Shown here: positions 1 to 5,103 of the stretch, piece by piece | Layout of the letters: the number at the start of each line of letters is the position of its first letter | How positions within the stretch are numbered: position 1 is the first letter of the stretch | Assembly: GCA_947178085.1 (NCBI GenBank) | Contig: CAMWWS010000227.1 | Coordinates: forward strand, 1 to 5,103 | Direction: 5' to 3' | DNA from: an uncultured Lachnospiraceae bacterium | GTDB lineage: Bacteria > Bacillota_A > Clostridia > Lachnospirales > Lachnospiraceae | DNA length: 5,103 nucleotides | Translations under genes and position numbers: made by a program | Notes under the pieces: generated by a model | Database searches by the model: none | What the model was told of the DNA's origin: nothing | What the model saw: the letters and a program-made list of their open reading frames with translations, nothing else

Positions 1-978
1 GGACTGGTAATGCTTCCGGTAGAATTGATTGACGATAACGGAATACATCTTAAAGAATGCGTATTAAAGCTTGCTAAACTGTGGAATCTGGAAGATGGCT
101 TCACAGACTGGCTGAATGACGCCTGTGTATTTACATCTACGCTGGTAGACAGAATCGTTACCGGATATCCGAGGGATGAGGCTGAGGAACTTTGCAAAGA
201 ATTCGGTTATCAGGATAACCTGATTGTAACCGGCGAGCCGTTTGCCCTCTGGGTAATCGAAAGTTCCAAGGATTTGAATGATGAGCTTCCGCTTCCTAAG
301 GTAGGACTTCCTGTTATATTTACGGATAATCAGAAGCCGTATAAGCAGAGAAAAGTACGTATCTTAAACGGTGCGCACACTTCTTTCGTACTTGCTTCCT
401 ATCTGTGCGGAAACGATATTGTTTTGGAATCCATGAATGACGAGTTGATTCTGAAGTTTATCAAAGCGACTATTTTTGATGAAGTTATTCCTACATTGAC
501 TCTGCCTAAGCAGGAGTTAGAGGATTTTGCGGAAGCAGTGCTTACAAGATTCAACAATCCGTATGTAAAGCATGCGCATCTGTCAATTTCACTTAATTCC
601 GTATCCAAGTGGAGAGCAAGATGTATGCCAAGCTTCTTGGAGTATATTGAGAAGCAGGGAAAACTTCCGGAGCATCTGACATTCTCACTTGCAGCGCTGA
701 TGGCATTCTATACCGGAACGGAAATAAGGGATAAGGCATTAATAGGACACCGTGACGGTCAGGAATATAATATCATGGATGATGCGGCAGTACTTGAATT
801 CTTCGCAGCTAACAGCAGCAAAGAGCCTGCGGAATTCGCACATGCAGTACTTAGCAACACCGATTTCTGGGGTCAGGATTTAAGCAAGCTTTCAGGGGTT
901 GAGGATGCGATTACCTCTTATCTGACAGACATTCGCGCTATCGGAATGCGTAAGACGATGGAGAAAATCTTCGGATAA
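1..978 (+). CDS. uxaB: Tagaturonate reductase (altronate oxidoreductase) UxaB, 5'-truncated by window edge
   Basis: Catalyses NADH-dependent reduction of D-tagaturonate to D-altronate, the second cytoplasmic step of galacturonate catabolism. The frame is open from base 1, and the first readable residues (GLVMLPVELIDDNG) already lie in a conserved mid-protein motif. The ATG at 10 is therefore an internal Met, not a start. About 325 residues are visible against roughly 480 for E. coli UxaB, so some 160 residues carrying most of the N-terminal NAD-binding fold are missing. Counting from Met at 10, the polyol-specific long-chain dehydrogenase signature is K115-x4-N120-x2-H123 (KVRILNGAH). This matches the Lys/Asn/His catalytic set of mannitol 2-dehydrogenase in spacing. 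TLVDRIVTGYPRDEAE (about 44-59) and the helical C-terminal domain (SLNSVSKWRAR, then LTFSLAALMAFY) are typical of UxaB rather than UxuB/mannonate oxidoreductase. The gene ends in TAA, and uxaA follows after 72 nt without a terminator, which suggests co-transcription. Confidence 0.93.
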   Translation, partial: GLVMLPVELIDDNGIHLKECVLKLAKLWNLEDGFTDWLNDACVFTSTLVDRIVTGYPRDEAEELCKEFGYQDNLIVTGEPFALWVIESSKDLNDELPLPKVGLPVIFTDNQKPYKQRKVRILNGAHTSFVLASYLCGNDIVLESMNDELILKFIKATIFDEVIPTLTLPKQELEDFAEAVLTRFNNPYVKHAHLSISLNSVSKWRARCMPSFLEYIEKQGKLPEHLTFSLAALMAFYTGTEIRDKALIGHRDGQEYNIMDDAAVLEFFAANSSKEPAEFAHAVLSNTDFWGQDLSKLSGVEDAITSYLTDIRAIGMRKTMEKIFG

Positions 979-1030
979 TACATAATCATCATATAAAATG
1001 CAAAACGGCTGTAAGACTGTACGGGCAAAG

Positions 1031-1037
1031 AAGGGAG
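1031..1037 (+). promoter_or_regulatory. Ribosome binding site of uxaA, unusually far from the start
   Basis: AAGGGAG is the only purine-rich Shine-Dalgarno candidate in the 72-nt uxaB-uxaA gap. It ends 13 nt before the ATG at 1051, longer than the usual 5-9 nt. The ATG at 1051 is still preferred because the resulting N-terminus (MKDFIKIHESDNVVVA) matches where UxaA proteins begin, and no better start codon lies nearer. The rest of the gap (979-1030) is A/T-rich and shows no terminator and no convincing promoter. Confidence 0.5.
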
Positions 1038-1050
1038 CAAAGTTTTAATA

Positions 1051-2532
1051 ATGAAGGATTTTATTAAGATTCACGAAAGCGACAATGTAGTAGTTGCGAT
1101 TAAGGAGATTGCCGCGGGTGAGACCGTTAACGTCGGAAGCTTTCAGGTGACGGCTAAGGAAACGATTCCTGCGGGACATAAGATGGCGCTTTGCAATATA
1201 GCGCAGGGCGGGGAAGTTATCAAGTATGGCTTCCGTATCGGAAATGCAAAAGAAGACATTGAAGCCGGGGCGTGGATACATACCCATAACTTAGGGACTG
1301 CTCTCGGAGACCTGTTGGAATATAGTTACGAGCCGGTGGAAATAAAAGAGAACACTTCACCTGATGCTACATTTATGGGCTTTGTGCGTCCGGACGGACA
1401 GGTAGGAGTACGTAATGAAGTATGGATTATTCCGACAGTAGGCTGTGTGAATAATATTGCGACAGCGCTTGCGAAATCTGCATGCGAGCGTGTAAAGGGC
1501 ACAGTAGAAGAGGTAATTGCTTTCCCGCATCCTTACGGATGTTCACAGATGGGTGACGATCAGGAGCATACCAGGGCAATTCTGGCGGATTTAATCAAGC
1601 ATCCTAATGCAGGAGGCGTGCTTGTTCTCGGTTTAGGCTGTGAAAACAGTAATATCGACGTGCTTAAGCCATATATAGGCGATGTGAATCCCGACAGGGT
1701 GAAATTCTTAGTATGTCAGGAAACGGAAGACGAGATGGAGACAGGCGCTAAATTGCTGGATGAGCTGATTTCATATGCTTCATCATTTGAGCGCGAGCCG
1801 GTCAGCGTATCTAAGCTTATCGTAGGCATGAAGTGCGGCGGCAGCGACGGATTTTCCGGCATTACAGCTAATCCTCTGGTTGGAAAGTTCTCTGATTTGC
1901 TGATAAGTAAAAACGGAACAACGATTCTGACAGAGGTACCTGAGATGTTCGGTGCGGAGACTCTGCTCATGAACCGCTGCGAAAATAAGGAATTGTTTGA
2001 TGAGACGGTGAAGCTCATTAATGACTTTAAGCAGTATTTTAAGAGCAATAATCAGACAATTTATGAGAATCCTTCGCCGGGAAATAAAAAAGGCGGCATA
2101 TCTACTCTGGAGGATAAATCGCTCGGCTGTACGCAGAAGTCGGGAAGCGCACCTGTAAAGGGTGTACTGGCTTATGGACAGCGTGTGGAAAAGGCAGGAC
2201 TGAATCTGCTCAGCGCACCGGGTAACGATCTGGTGGCGTCTACGGCTCTGGCGGCAAGCGGTGCGCATATCGTACTGTTTACTACAGGACGCGGGACTCC
2301 ATTTGCTTCACCGGTTCCAACGGTCAAGATATCAAGTAATAGTGCTCTAGCCGGGAAAAAGAAGAACTGGATTGATTTCAATGCAGGCGTTCTGGTAGAA
2401 GATAAGGATATTGACGAAACCGCAAAAGAGTTGTTTGATTATGTAGTAGCCGTAGCTTCAGGTAAAAAGGTATGCAGCGAAGAGGCAGGCTTCCACGATA
2501 TGGCTATATTTAAGCAAGGTGTTACACTATAA
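1051..2532 (+). CDS. uxaA: Altronate dehydratase UxaA
   Basis: Dehydrates D-altronate to 2-keto-3-deoxy-D-gluconate (KDG) in the cytoplasm, the third step of galacturonate use after UxaC and UxaB. At 493 residues it is full length for the UxaA/GarD dehydratase family (E. coli UxaA is about 495). Residues 11-85 form the N-terminal SAF-type domain, ending in W75-I-H77-T-H79-N with its conserved His pair. Residues 108-133 (GFVRPDGQVGVRN, then PTVGC132VN) open the catalytic region. Conserved cysteine motifs follow: HPYGC164SQMGDD, GLGC197EN, MKC262GGSDGFSGITANP and GC360TQKSG. The C-terminal part carries LLSAPGNDL (386-394) and FTTGRGTPFASP (410-421), typical of this family. The E. coli enzyme needs a divalent metal such as Fe2+; the conserved His/Cys residues are candidate ligands, which is inference. 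The preceding uxaB makes its substrate and the gap is short, so an operon is likely. GarD (galactarate dehydratase) is the main alternative, made less likely by the uxaB neighbour. Confidence 0.96.
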   Translation: MKDFIKIHESDNVVVAIKEIAAGETVNVGSFQVTAKETIPAGHKMALCNIAQGGEVIKYGFRIGNAKEDIEAGAWIHTHNLGTALGDLLEYSYEPVEIKENTSPDATFMGFVRPDGQVGVRNEVWIIPTVGCVNNIATALAKSACERVKGTVEEVIAFPHPYGCSQMGDDQEHTRAILADLIKHPNAGGVLVLGLGCENSNIDVLKPYIGDVNPDRVKFLVCQETEDEMETGAKLLDELISYASSFEREPVSVSKLIVGMKCGGSDGFSGITANPLVGKFSDLLISKNGTTILTEVPEMFGAETLLMNRCENKELFDETVKLINDFKQYFKSNNQTIYENPSPGNKKGGISTLEDKSLGCTQKSGSAPVKGVLAYGQRVEKAGLNLLSAPGNDLVASTALAASGAHIVLFTTGRGTPFASPVPTVKISSNSALAGKKKNWIDFNAGVLVEDKDIDETAKELFDYVVAVASGKKVCSEEAGFHDMAIFKQGVTL

Positions 2533-2542
2533 AAATAAATAA

Positions 2543-2614
2543 TTAGTCAACATGAACAAAAACGGTTCTCGTTGCTAAAGCAGAATCGAACCTTATTTTG
2601 TTCATGTTGCCTAA
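2543..2614 (+). repeat. Long imperfect palindrome (72 nt) between uxaA and the SDR gene
   Basis: The outer arms CAACATGAACAAAA (2548-2561) and TTTTGTTCATGTTG (2596-2609) are a perfect 14-bp inverted repeat. Outside them, past one T/C mismatch, TTAG (2543-2546) pairs with CTAA (2611-2614). Inside, past a small asymmetric internal loop, GGTTC (2564-2568) pairs with GAACC (2588-2592), and the apical loop can form TGC-TAAA-GCA. In total about 23 pairs can form. It is not a typical intrinsic terminator: most of the outer stem is A/T-rich and only ATACTTTTC follows, with no real T-run. It could be an mRNA-stabilising or processing hairpin, a regulator site, or a copy of a small dispersed palindromic repeat. 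The sequence alone does not decide. Confidence 0.8.
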
Positions 2615-2629
2615 ATACTTTTCATTATT

Positions 2630-2637
2630 AAAGGAGG
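2630..2637 (+). promoter_or_regulatory. Strong ribosome binding site of the SDR gene
   Basis: AAAGGAGG is a near-perfect match to the anti-Shine-Dalgarno sequence. It is 9 nt upstream of the ATG at 2647, fixes that start, and predicts efficient translation. It lies just outside the right arm of the 2543-2614 palindrome, so it stays accessible when that hairpin folds. Confidence 0.88.
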
Positions 2638-2646
2638 AAAAAGAAA

Positions 2647-3450
2647 ATGGCAATTTTGAACAAATTCTCATTGGAAGGCAAGGTAGCGCTCATAACTGGC
2701 GCATCTTACGGAATCGGATTCGCAATTGCAACTGCGTATGCAGAGGCAGGTGCAACCATTGTTTTCAATGATATTAAGCAGGAGTTAGTAGACAAAGGTC
2801 TGGCTGCTTATGAAGAGAAAGGTATCAAAGCACATGGTTATGTATGCGACGTAACAAATGAAGATCAGGTAAACGAGCTTGTTGCAAAGGTTGAGAAGGA
2901 AGTAGGAGTTATTGATATTCTGGTAAACAATGCAGGTATCATCAAGAGAATTCCTATGTGTGAGATGACGGCGGCAGAGTTCAGACAGGTTATCGATATA
3001 GATTTGAACGGACCTTTCATCGTATCTAAGGCGGTTATTCCGTCCATGATTAAGAAAGGACACGGAAAGATTATAAACATCTGCTCTATGATGAGTGAGC
3101 TTGGTCGTGAGACCGTATCCGCATATGCAGCTGCAAAGGGCGGTTTGAAGATGCTTACAAGAAATATTGCTTCTGAGTATGGTGAGTTTAATATTCAGTG
3201 TAACGGTATCGGACCCGGCTATATAGCTACACCTCAGACAGCTCCGCTGCGTGAGATTCAGCCGGACGGTTCAAGACATCCGTTTGACCAGTTCATTATC
3301 GCTAAGACACCTGCAGCAAGATGGGGAGATACTTCTGACCTTCAGGGACCGGCTGTATTCCTTGCATCAGATGCTTCTGATTTTGTAAACGGACACGTTC
3401 TTTATGTAGACGGTGGTATTCTTGCTTATATCGGAAAACAGCCTCAATAA
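2647..3450 (+). CDS. Short-chain dehydrogenase, gluconate 5-dehydrogenase/DhuD-like; probable KduD role (3-deoxy-hexodiulosonate to KDG)
   Basis: A classical NAD(P)-dependent short-chain dehydrogenase/reductase of 267 residues, normal for the family. The Rossmann fold shows T17-GASYGIG24, an acidic residue after strand 2 (D42 in VFNDI, favouring NAD(H)), CDVT at 67-70 and NNAG at 94-97. The active site shows S147, Y160 and K164 (YAAAK). The usual catalytic Asn aligns with D119. Motifs such as SMMSELGRETVSAYAAAKGG (147-166), GPGYIATP and the C-terminal YVDGGILAYIGKQP closely resemble, from memory, proteins of Streptococcus and Bacteroides labelled gluconate 5-dehydrogenase, including the S. 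suis enzyme. The streptococcal group includes DhuD, which reduces 3-deoxy-D-glycero-2,5-hexodiulosonate to KDG during catabolism of unsaturated uronates, the KduD reaction. Beside uxaB, uxaA and a polygalacturonase, that role is more plausible than gluconate oxidation, but substrate is inferred from context. No signal peptide, so cytoplasmic. A strong RBS precedes it and an intrinsic terminator follows it. Confidence 0.9.
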   Translation: MAILNKFSLEGKVALITGASYGIGFAIATAYAEAGATIVFNDIKQELVDKGLAAYEEKGIKAHGYVCDVTNEDQVNELVAKVEKEVGVIDILVNNAGIIKRIPMCEMTAAEFRQVIDIDLNGPFIVSKAVIPSMIKKGHGKIINICSMMSELGRETVSAYAAAKGGLKMLTRNIASEYGEFNIQCNGIGPGYIATPQTAPLREIQPDGSRHPFDQFIIAKTPAARWGDTSDLQGPAVFLASDASDFVNGHVLYVDGGILAYIGKQPQ

Positions 3451-3463
3451 TAAGATTAATTTC

Positions 3464-3500
3464 AAAAGGTGGCGGCATAAAGGTTGCTGCCACCTTTTTT
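3464..3500 (+). terminator. Rho-independent terminator after the SDR gene
   Basis: GGTGGCGGCA (3468-3477) pairs with TGCTGCCACC (3485-3494) over 10 bp with one G-U pair, around a 7-nt loop. A preceding AAAA and following TTTT extend the stem to 14 bp, and TTTTTT (3495-3500) is the T-run. It starts 13 nt after the SDR stop codon and is the only classical terminator in the window. It probably ends the main uxaB-uxaA-SDR transcript. The A-run on the left gives only four T's in the opposite direction, so termination on the other strand would be weaker. Confidence 0.93.
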
Positions 3501-3513
3501 AAAGGTAAAATGG

Positions 3514-3520
3514 AAAGGAG
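3514..3520 (+). promoter_or_regulatory. Ribosome binding site of the GH28 gene; start choice ambiguous
   Basis: AAAGGAG ends only 3 nt before the ATG at 3524 but 15 nt before the next in-frame ATG at 3536. Neither spacing is ideal. If AAAGG (3514-3518) is the pairing core, the gap to 3524 is 5 nt, which slightly favours the upstream ATG. The second Met (MDIRLIMKTARSATIEL) looks the more natural beginning of the N-terminal domain. Confidence 0.6.
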
Positions 3521-3523
3521 CGC

Positions 3524-5095
3524 ATGGTTGGTAGAATGGATATTCGACTGATTATGAAGACGGCGCGTAGTGCGACGATTGAACTTAATGATGGCGGAGT
3601 TTATAAAACTGTAGAGACCTATCGTTTATTTTTGAATCACACGGAATATAAATTGACCGATACAGTCATTGCAAGCGTATTTGATTTGAAACCGGATACG
3701 GAATATGTGCTTGATGTGCAGAATAAAGAAGGTAAAGTCGTAGGAAGCCTTTCTTTTAAGACGGATGAAGAATTTGTAACGATAAATGTGAAGGAACTTG
3801 GTGCAGCCGGTGATGGTGTATCGGATGATACAGGATTCATACAGGCTGCAATTATGGCATGCCCGCCAAAGAGCCGTGTACTCATTCCAAAAGGAAAGTA
3901 CAGCATTACCAGTATTTTTCTTAAGAGCGGTATAAATCTGGAAATAGCAAAAGACGCGGAGCTGCTTGCGCAGACCGATAGAAACCGCTTTGCAAAGTTC
4001 CCGGGCATGATAGAGAGCTATGATGAAAAGGACGAATATAATCTCGGAACATGGGAAGGTAATCCGTTACCTATGTTTGCGGGTATCATTACCGGAATAG
4101 GTGTGTCAGATGTAAAAATATACGGTGAAGGAACTGTAAACGGTTGTGCAAGCCATGATAACTGGTGGCATAATGAAAAAGTCATGGTGGGTGCTTTCAG
4201 ACCGAGGATGCTGTTTTTGAACCGCTGTGAGAGGATACAGGTGCAGGGACTGACAATATGCAACAGTCCTGCGTGGAATATTCATCCATATTTCAGTAAT
4301 GACCTGATATTTTGTAATCTGAATATACAGAATCCGCAGAAGTCACCTAATACTGACGGACTGGACCCTGAATCCTGCAAAAATGTAGAGATTCTGGGAG
4401 TGCATTTCTCATTAGGTGATGATTGCATCGCAGTTAAGTCCGGTAAAGTATATATGGGCAAAAAGTACAAAACTCCTTCTGAAAATATACATGTATATCA
4501 ATGTCTGATGGAGAACGGACATGGGGCAGTTACTGTCGGAAGCGAGATTGGCGCAGGCGTACGCAGTATGGTTGTGGAGAAATGCAGATTCTCCCATACG
4601 GACCGTGGACTGCGCATCAAAACGAGACGTGGACGTGGAAAAGACTCTATTCTGGATGAAATAGTATTCAGGGATATCGAGATGGATCATGTTATGACTC
4701 CGTTTACCGCTAATGCTTTTTATTTCTGCGACCCGGACGGCAGAACTGAGTATGTGCAGTCGAGAGAAGTTTATCCTGTAAGTGATGAGACGCCGGAAAT
4801 GCGGCATTTTCTGTTTGAGAATATCCATGCGGTCAACTGTCATGTAGCCGCTATGTTTTTTGAAGGACTTCCGGAGCAGAAGATAGAGAAGATTGAAATG
4901 CGGAACTGCTCGATTTCTTTTGCTGACGAGGCAAAGACCGATGTACCGATTATGTCAAACGGAGTGGATGCATGTTCCAAAAAAGGAATTCATGCTACGA
5001 ATGTGCGGCAGCTGATTCTGAATAATGTAGTGATAGAAGGAAATGTCGGGGAACCTATTGAGCTAGATGGCGTAGATGAAGTAGTAAGAAGCTGA
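3524..5095 (+). CDS. Glycoside hydrolase family 28 polygalacturonase, probably cytoplasmic exo-acting
   Basis: Hydrolyses alpha-1,4 bonds between galacturonate residues by the inverting GH28 mechanism. The protein has 523 residues (519 if started at the Met at 3536). Residues 5-82 look like an N-terminal fibronectin-III-like beta domain (LKPDTEYVLDV, then GSLSFKT), as in several bacterial exopolygalacturonases. The beta-helix begins at VKELGAAGDGVSDDT (89-103). All GH28 signatures are intact: N276-T-D278, G298-D299-D300, G332-H333-G334 and R364-I-K366, so the catalytic Asp trio D278/D299/D300, H333 and the substrate-binding R/K pair are present. There is no signal peptide, lipobox or membrane segment, and there are 13 cysteines, which fits a cytoplasmic enzyme acting on imported oligogalacturonides. 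Exo action is inferred from the N-terminal domain and location. A rhamnogalacturonan-type specificity within GH28 is possible. The gene starts 23 nt after the terminator T-run, leaving no room for a promoter in between. Termination is TGA, and only 8 bases remain after it. Confidence 0.93.
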   Translation: MVGRMDIRLIMKTARSATIELNDGGVYKTVETYRLFLNHTEYKLTDTVIASVFDLKPDTEYVLDVQNKEGKVVGSLSFKTDEEFVTINVKELGAAGDGVSDDTGFIQAAIMACPPKSRVLIPKGKYSITSIFLKSGINLEIAKDAELLAQTDRNRFAKFPGMIESYDEKDEYNLGTWEGNPLPMFAGIITGIGVSDVKIYGEGTVNGCASHDNWWHNEKVMVGAFRPRMLFLNRCERIQVQGLTICNSPAWNIHPYFSNDLIFCNLNIQNPQKSPNTDGLDPESCKNVEILGVHFSLGDDCIAVKSGKVYMGKKYKTPSENIHVYQCLMENGHGAVTVGSEIGAGVRSMVVEKCRFSHTDRGLRIKTRRGRGKDSILDEIVFRDIEMDHVMTPFTANAFYFCDPDGRTEYVQSREVYPVSDETPEMRHFLFENIHAVNCHVAAMFFEGLPEQKIEKIEMRNCSISFADEAKTDVPIMSNGVDACSKKGIHATNVRQLILNNVVIEGNVGEPIELDGVDEVVRS

Positions 5096-5103
5096 CGCGG
5101 TGC

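Noticed and set aside
10..12. ATG at 10 as the start of the first gene
   Set aside because: The frame is open to base 1, the residues around it match the middle of UxaB, and about 160 N-terminal residues including most of the NAD-binding fold would be missing.
1009..1026. CTGTA direct repeat (1009-1013 and 1017-1021) and a possible 5-bp hairpin in the uxaB-uxaA gap
   Set aside because: Too short and, with a G-U pair, too weak to count as an operator or terminator; no T-run follows.
1783..2268. 161-codon open frame on the minus strand inside uxaA
   Set aside because: It lies wholly within a well-conserved full-length uxaA, its product has no recognisable domain, and no ribosome binding site precedes it. 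It is a shadow of the coding frame, as are the other minus-strand frames inside the four genes.
2543..2614. Palindrome read as an insertion-sequence remnant or MITE
   Set aside because: No clear target-site duplication flanks it and no coding remnant is present. A repeat-family origin cannot be judged without other copies, so it is reported only as a palindrome.
2599..2629. Possible promoter for the SDR gene (TTGTTC followed by CATTAT)
   Set aside because: The -10 match is 4 of 6, the spacing is about 19 nt, and the -35-like part is the arm of the palindrome. Not strong enough to annotate.
1..5103. CRISPR array, tRNA, rRNA, riboswitch or phage elements
   Set aside because: No spaced direct repeats, no tRNA cloverleaf or conserved RNA motifs, and no integrase, transposase or phage-like genes were seen; nearly all sequence is explained by four metabolic genes.

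Overview
The window is a run of carbohydrate-catabolism genes, all on the + strand, for breakdown of galacturonate and pectin-derived oligogalacturonides. The likely source is an anaerobic Firmicute, most plausibly a pectin-using gut or rumen Lachnospiraceae. This rests on strong AGGAGG-type ribosome binding sites, moderate-to-low GC with A/T-rich intergenic gaps, and protein wording typical of that group. It is an inference from style and family resemblance, and no species can be named.

Layout. Positions 1-978 hold the 3' two-thirds of tagaturonate reductase (uxaB), whose start lies before the window. After a 72-nt gap with no terminator comes a full-length altronate dehydratase (uxaA, 1051-2532). 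A 114-nt gap follows, largely occupied by a long, mostly A/T-rich inverted repeat (2543-2614). Next is a short-chain dehydrogenase of the gluconate 5-dehydrogenase/DhuD group (2647-3450). A strong intrinsic terminator (3464-3500) closes that gene. A glycoside hydrolase family 28 polygalacturonase without a signal peptide (3524-5095) begins 23 nt after the terminator's T-run. Nothing is readable in the last 8 bases.

How the genes fit together. The GH28 enzyme probably trims imported oligogalacturonides in the cytoplasm to galacturonate. UxaC (not in the window) would give tagaturonate, UxaB reduces this to altronate, and UxaA dehydrates altronate to 2-keto-3-deoxygluconate (KDG). The SDR probably serves the parallel branch from lyase-generated unsaturated uronates: it would reduce 3-deoxy-D-glycero-2,5-hexodiulosonate, also to KDG. 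The two branches therefore meet at KDG, which KdgK and KdgA would pass to pyruvate and glyceraldehyde 3-phosphate; neither is in the window.

No undescribed system is evident: the genes are recognisable members of known families. The points most worth a second look are non-coding (the 2543-2614 palindrome; the terminator placed tightly upstream of the GH28 gene) or concern function and start assignment (the SDR's substrate and its Asp in place of the usual catalytic Asn; the GH28 start and location).
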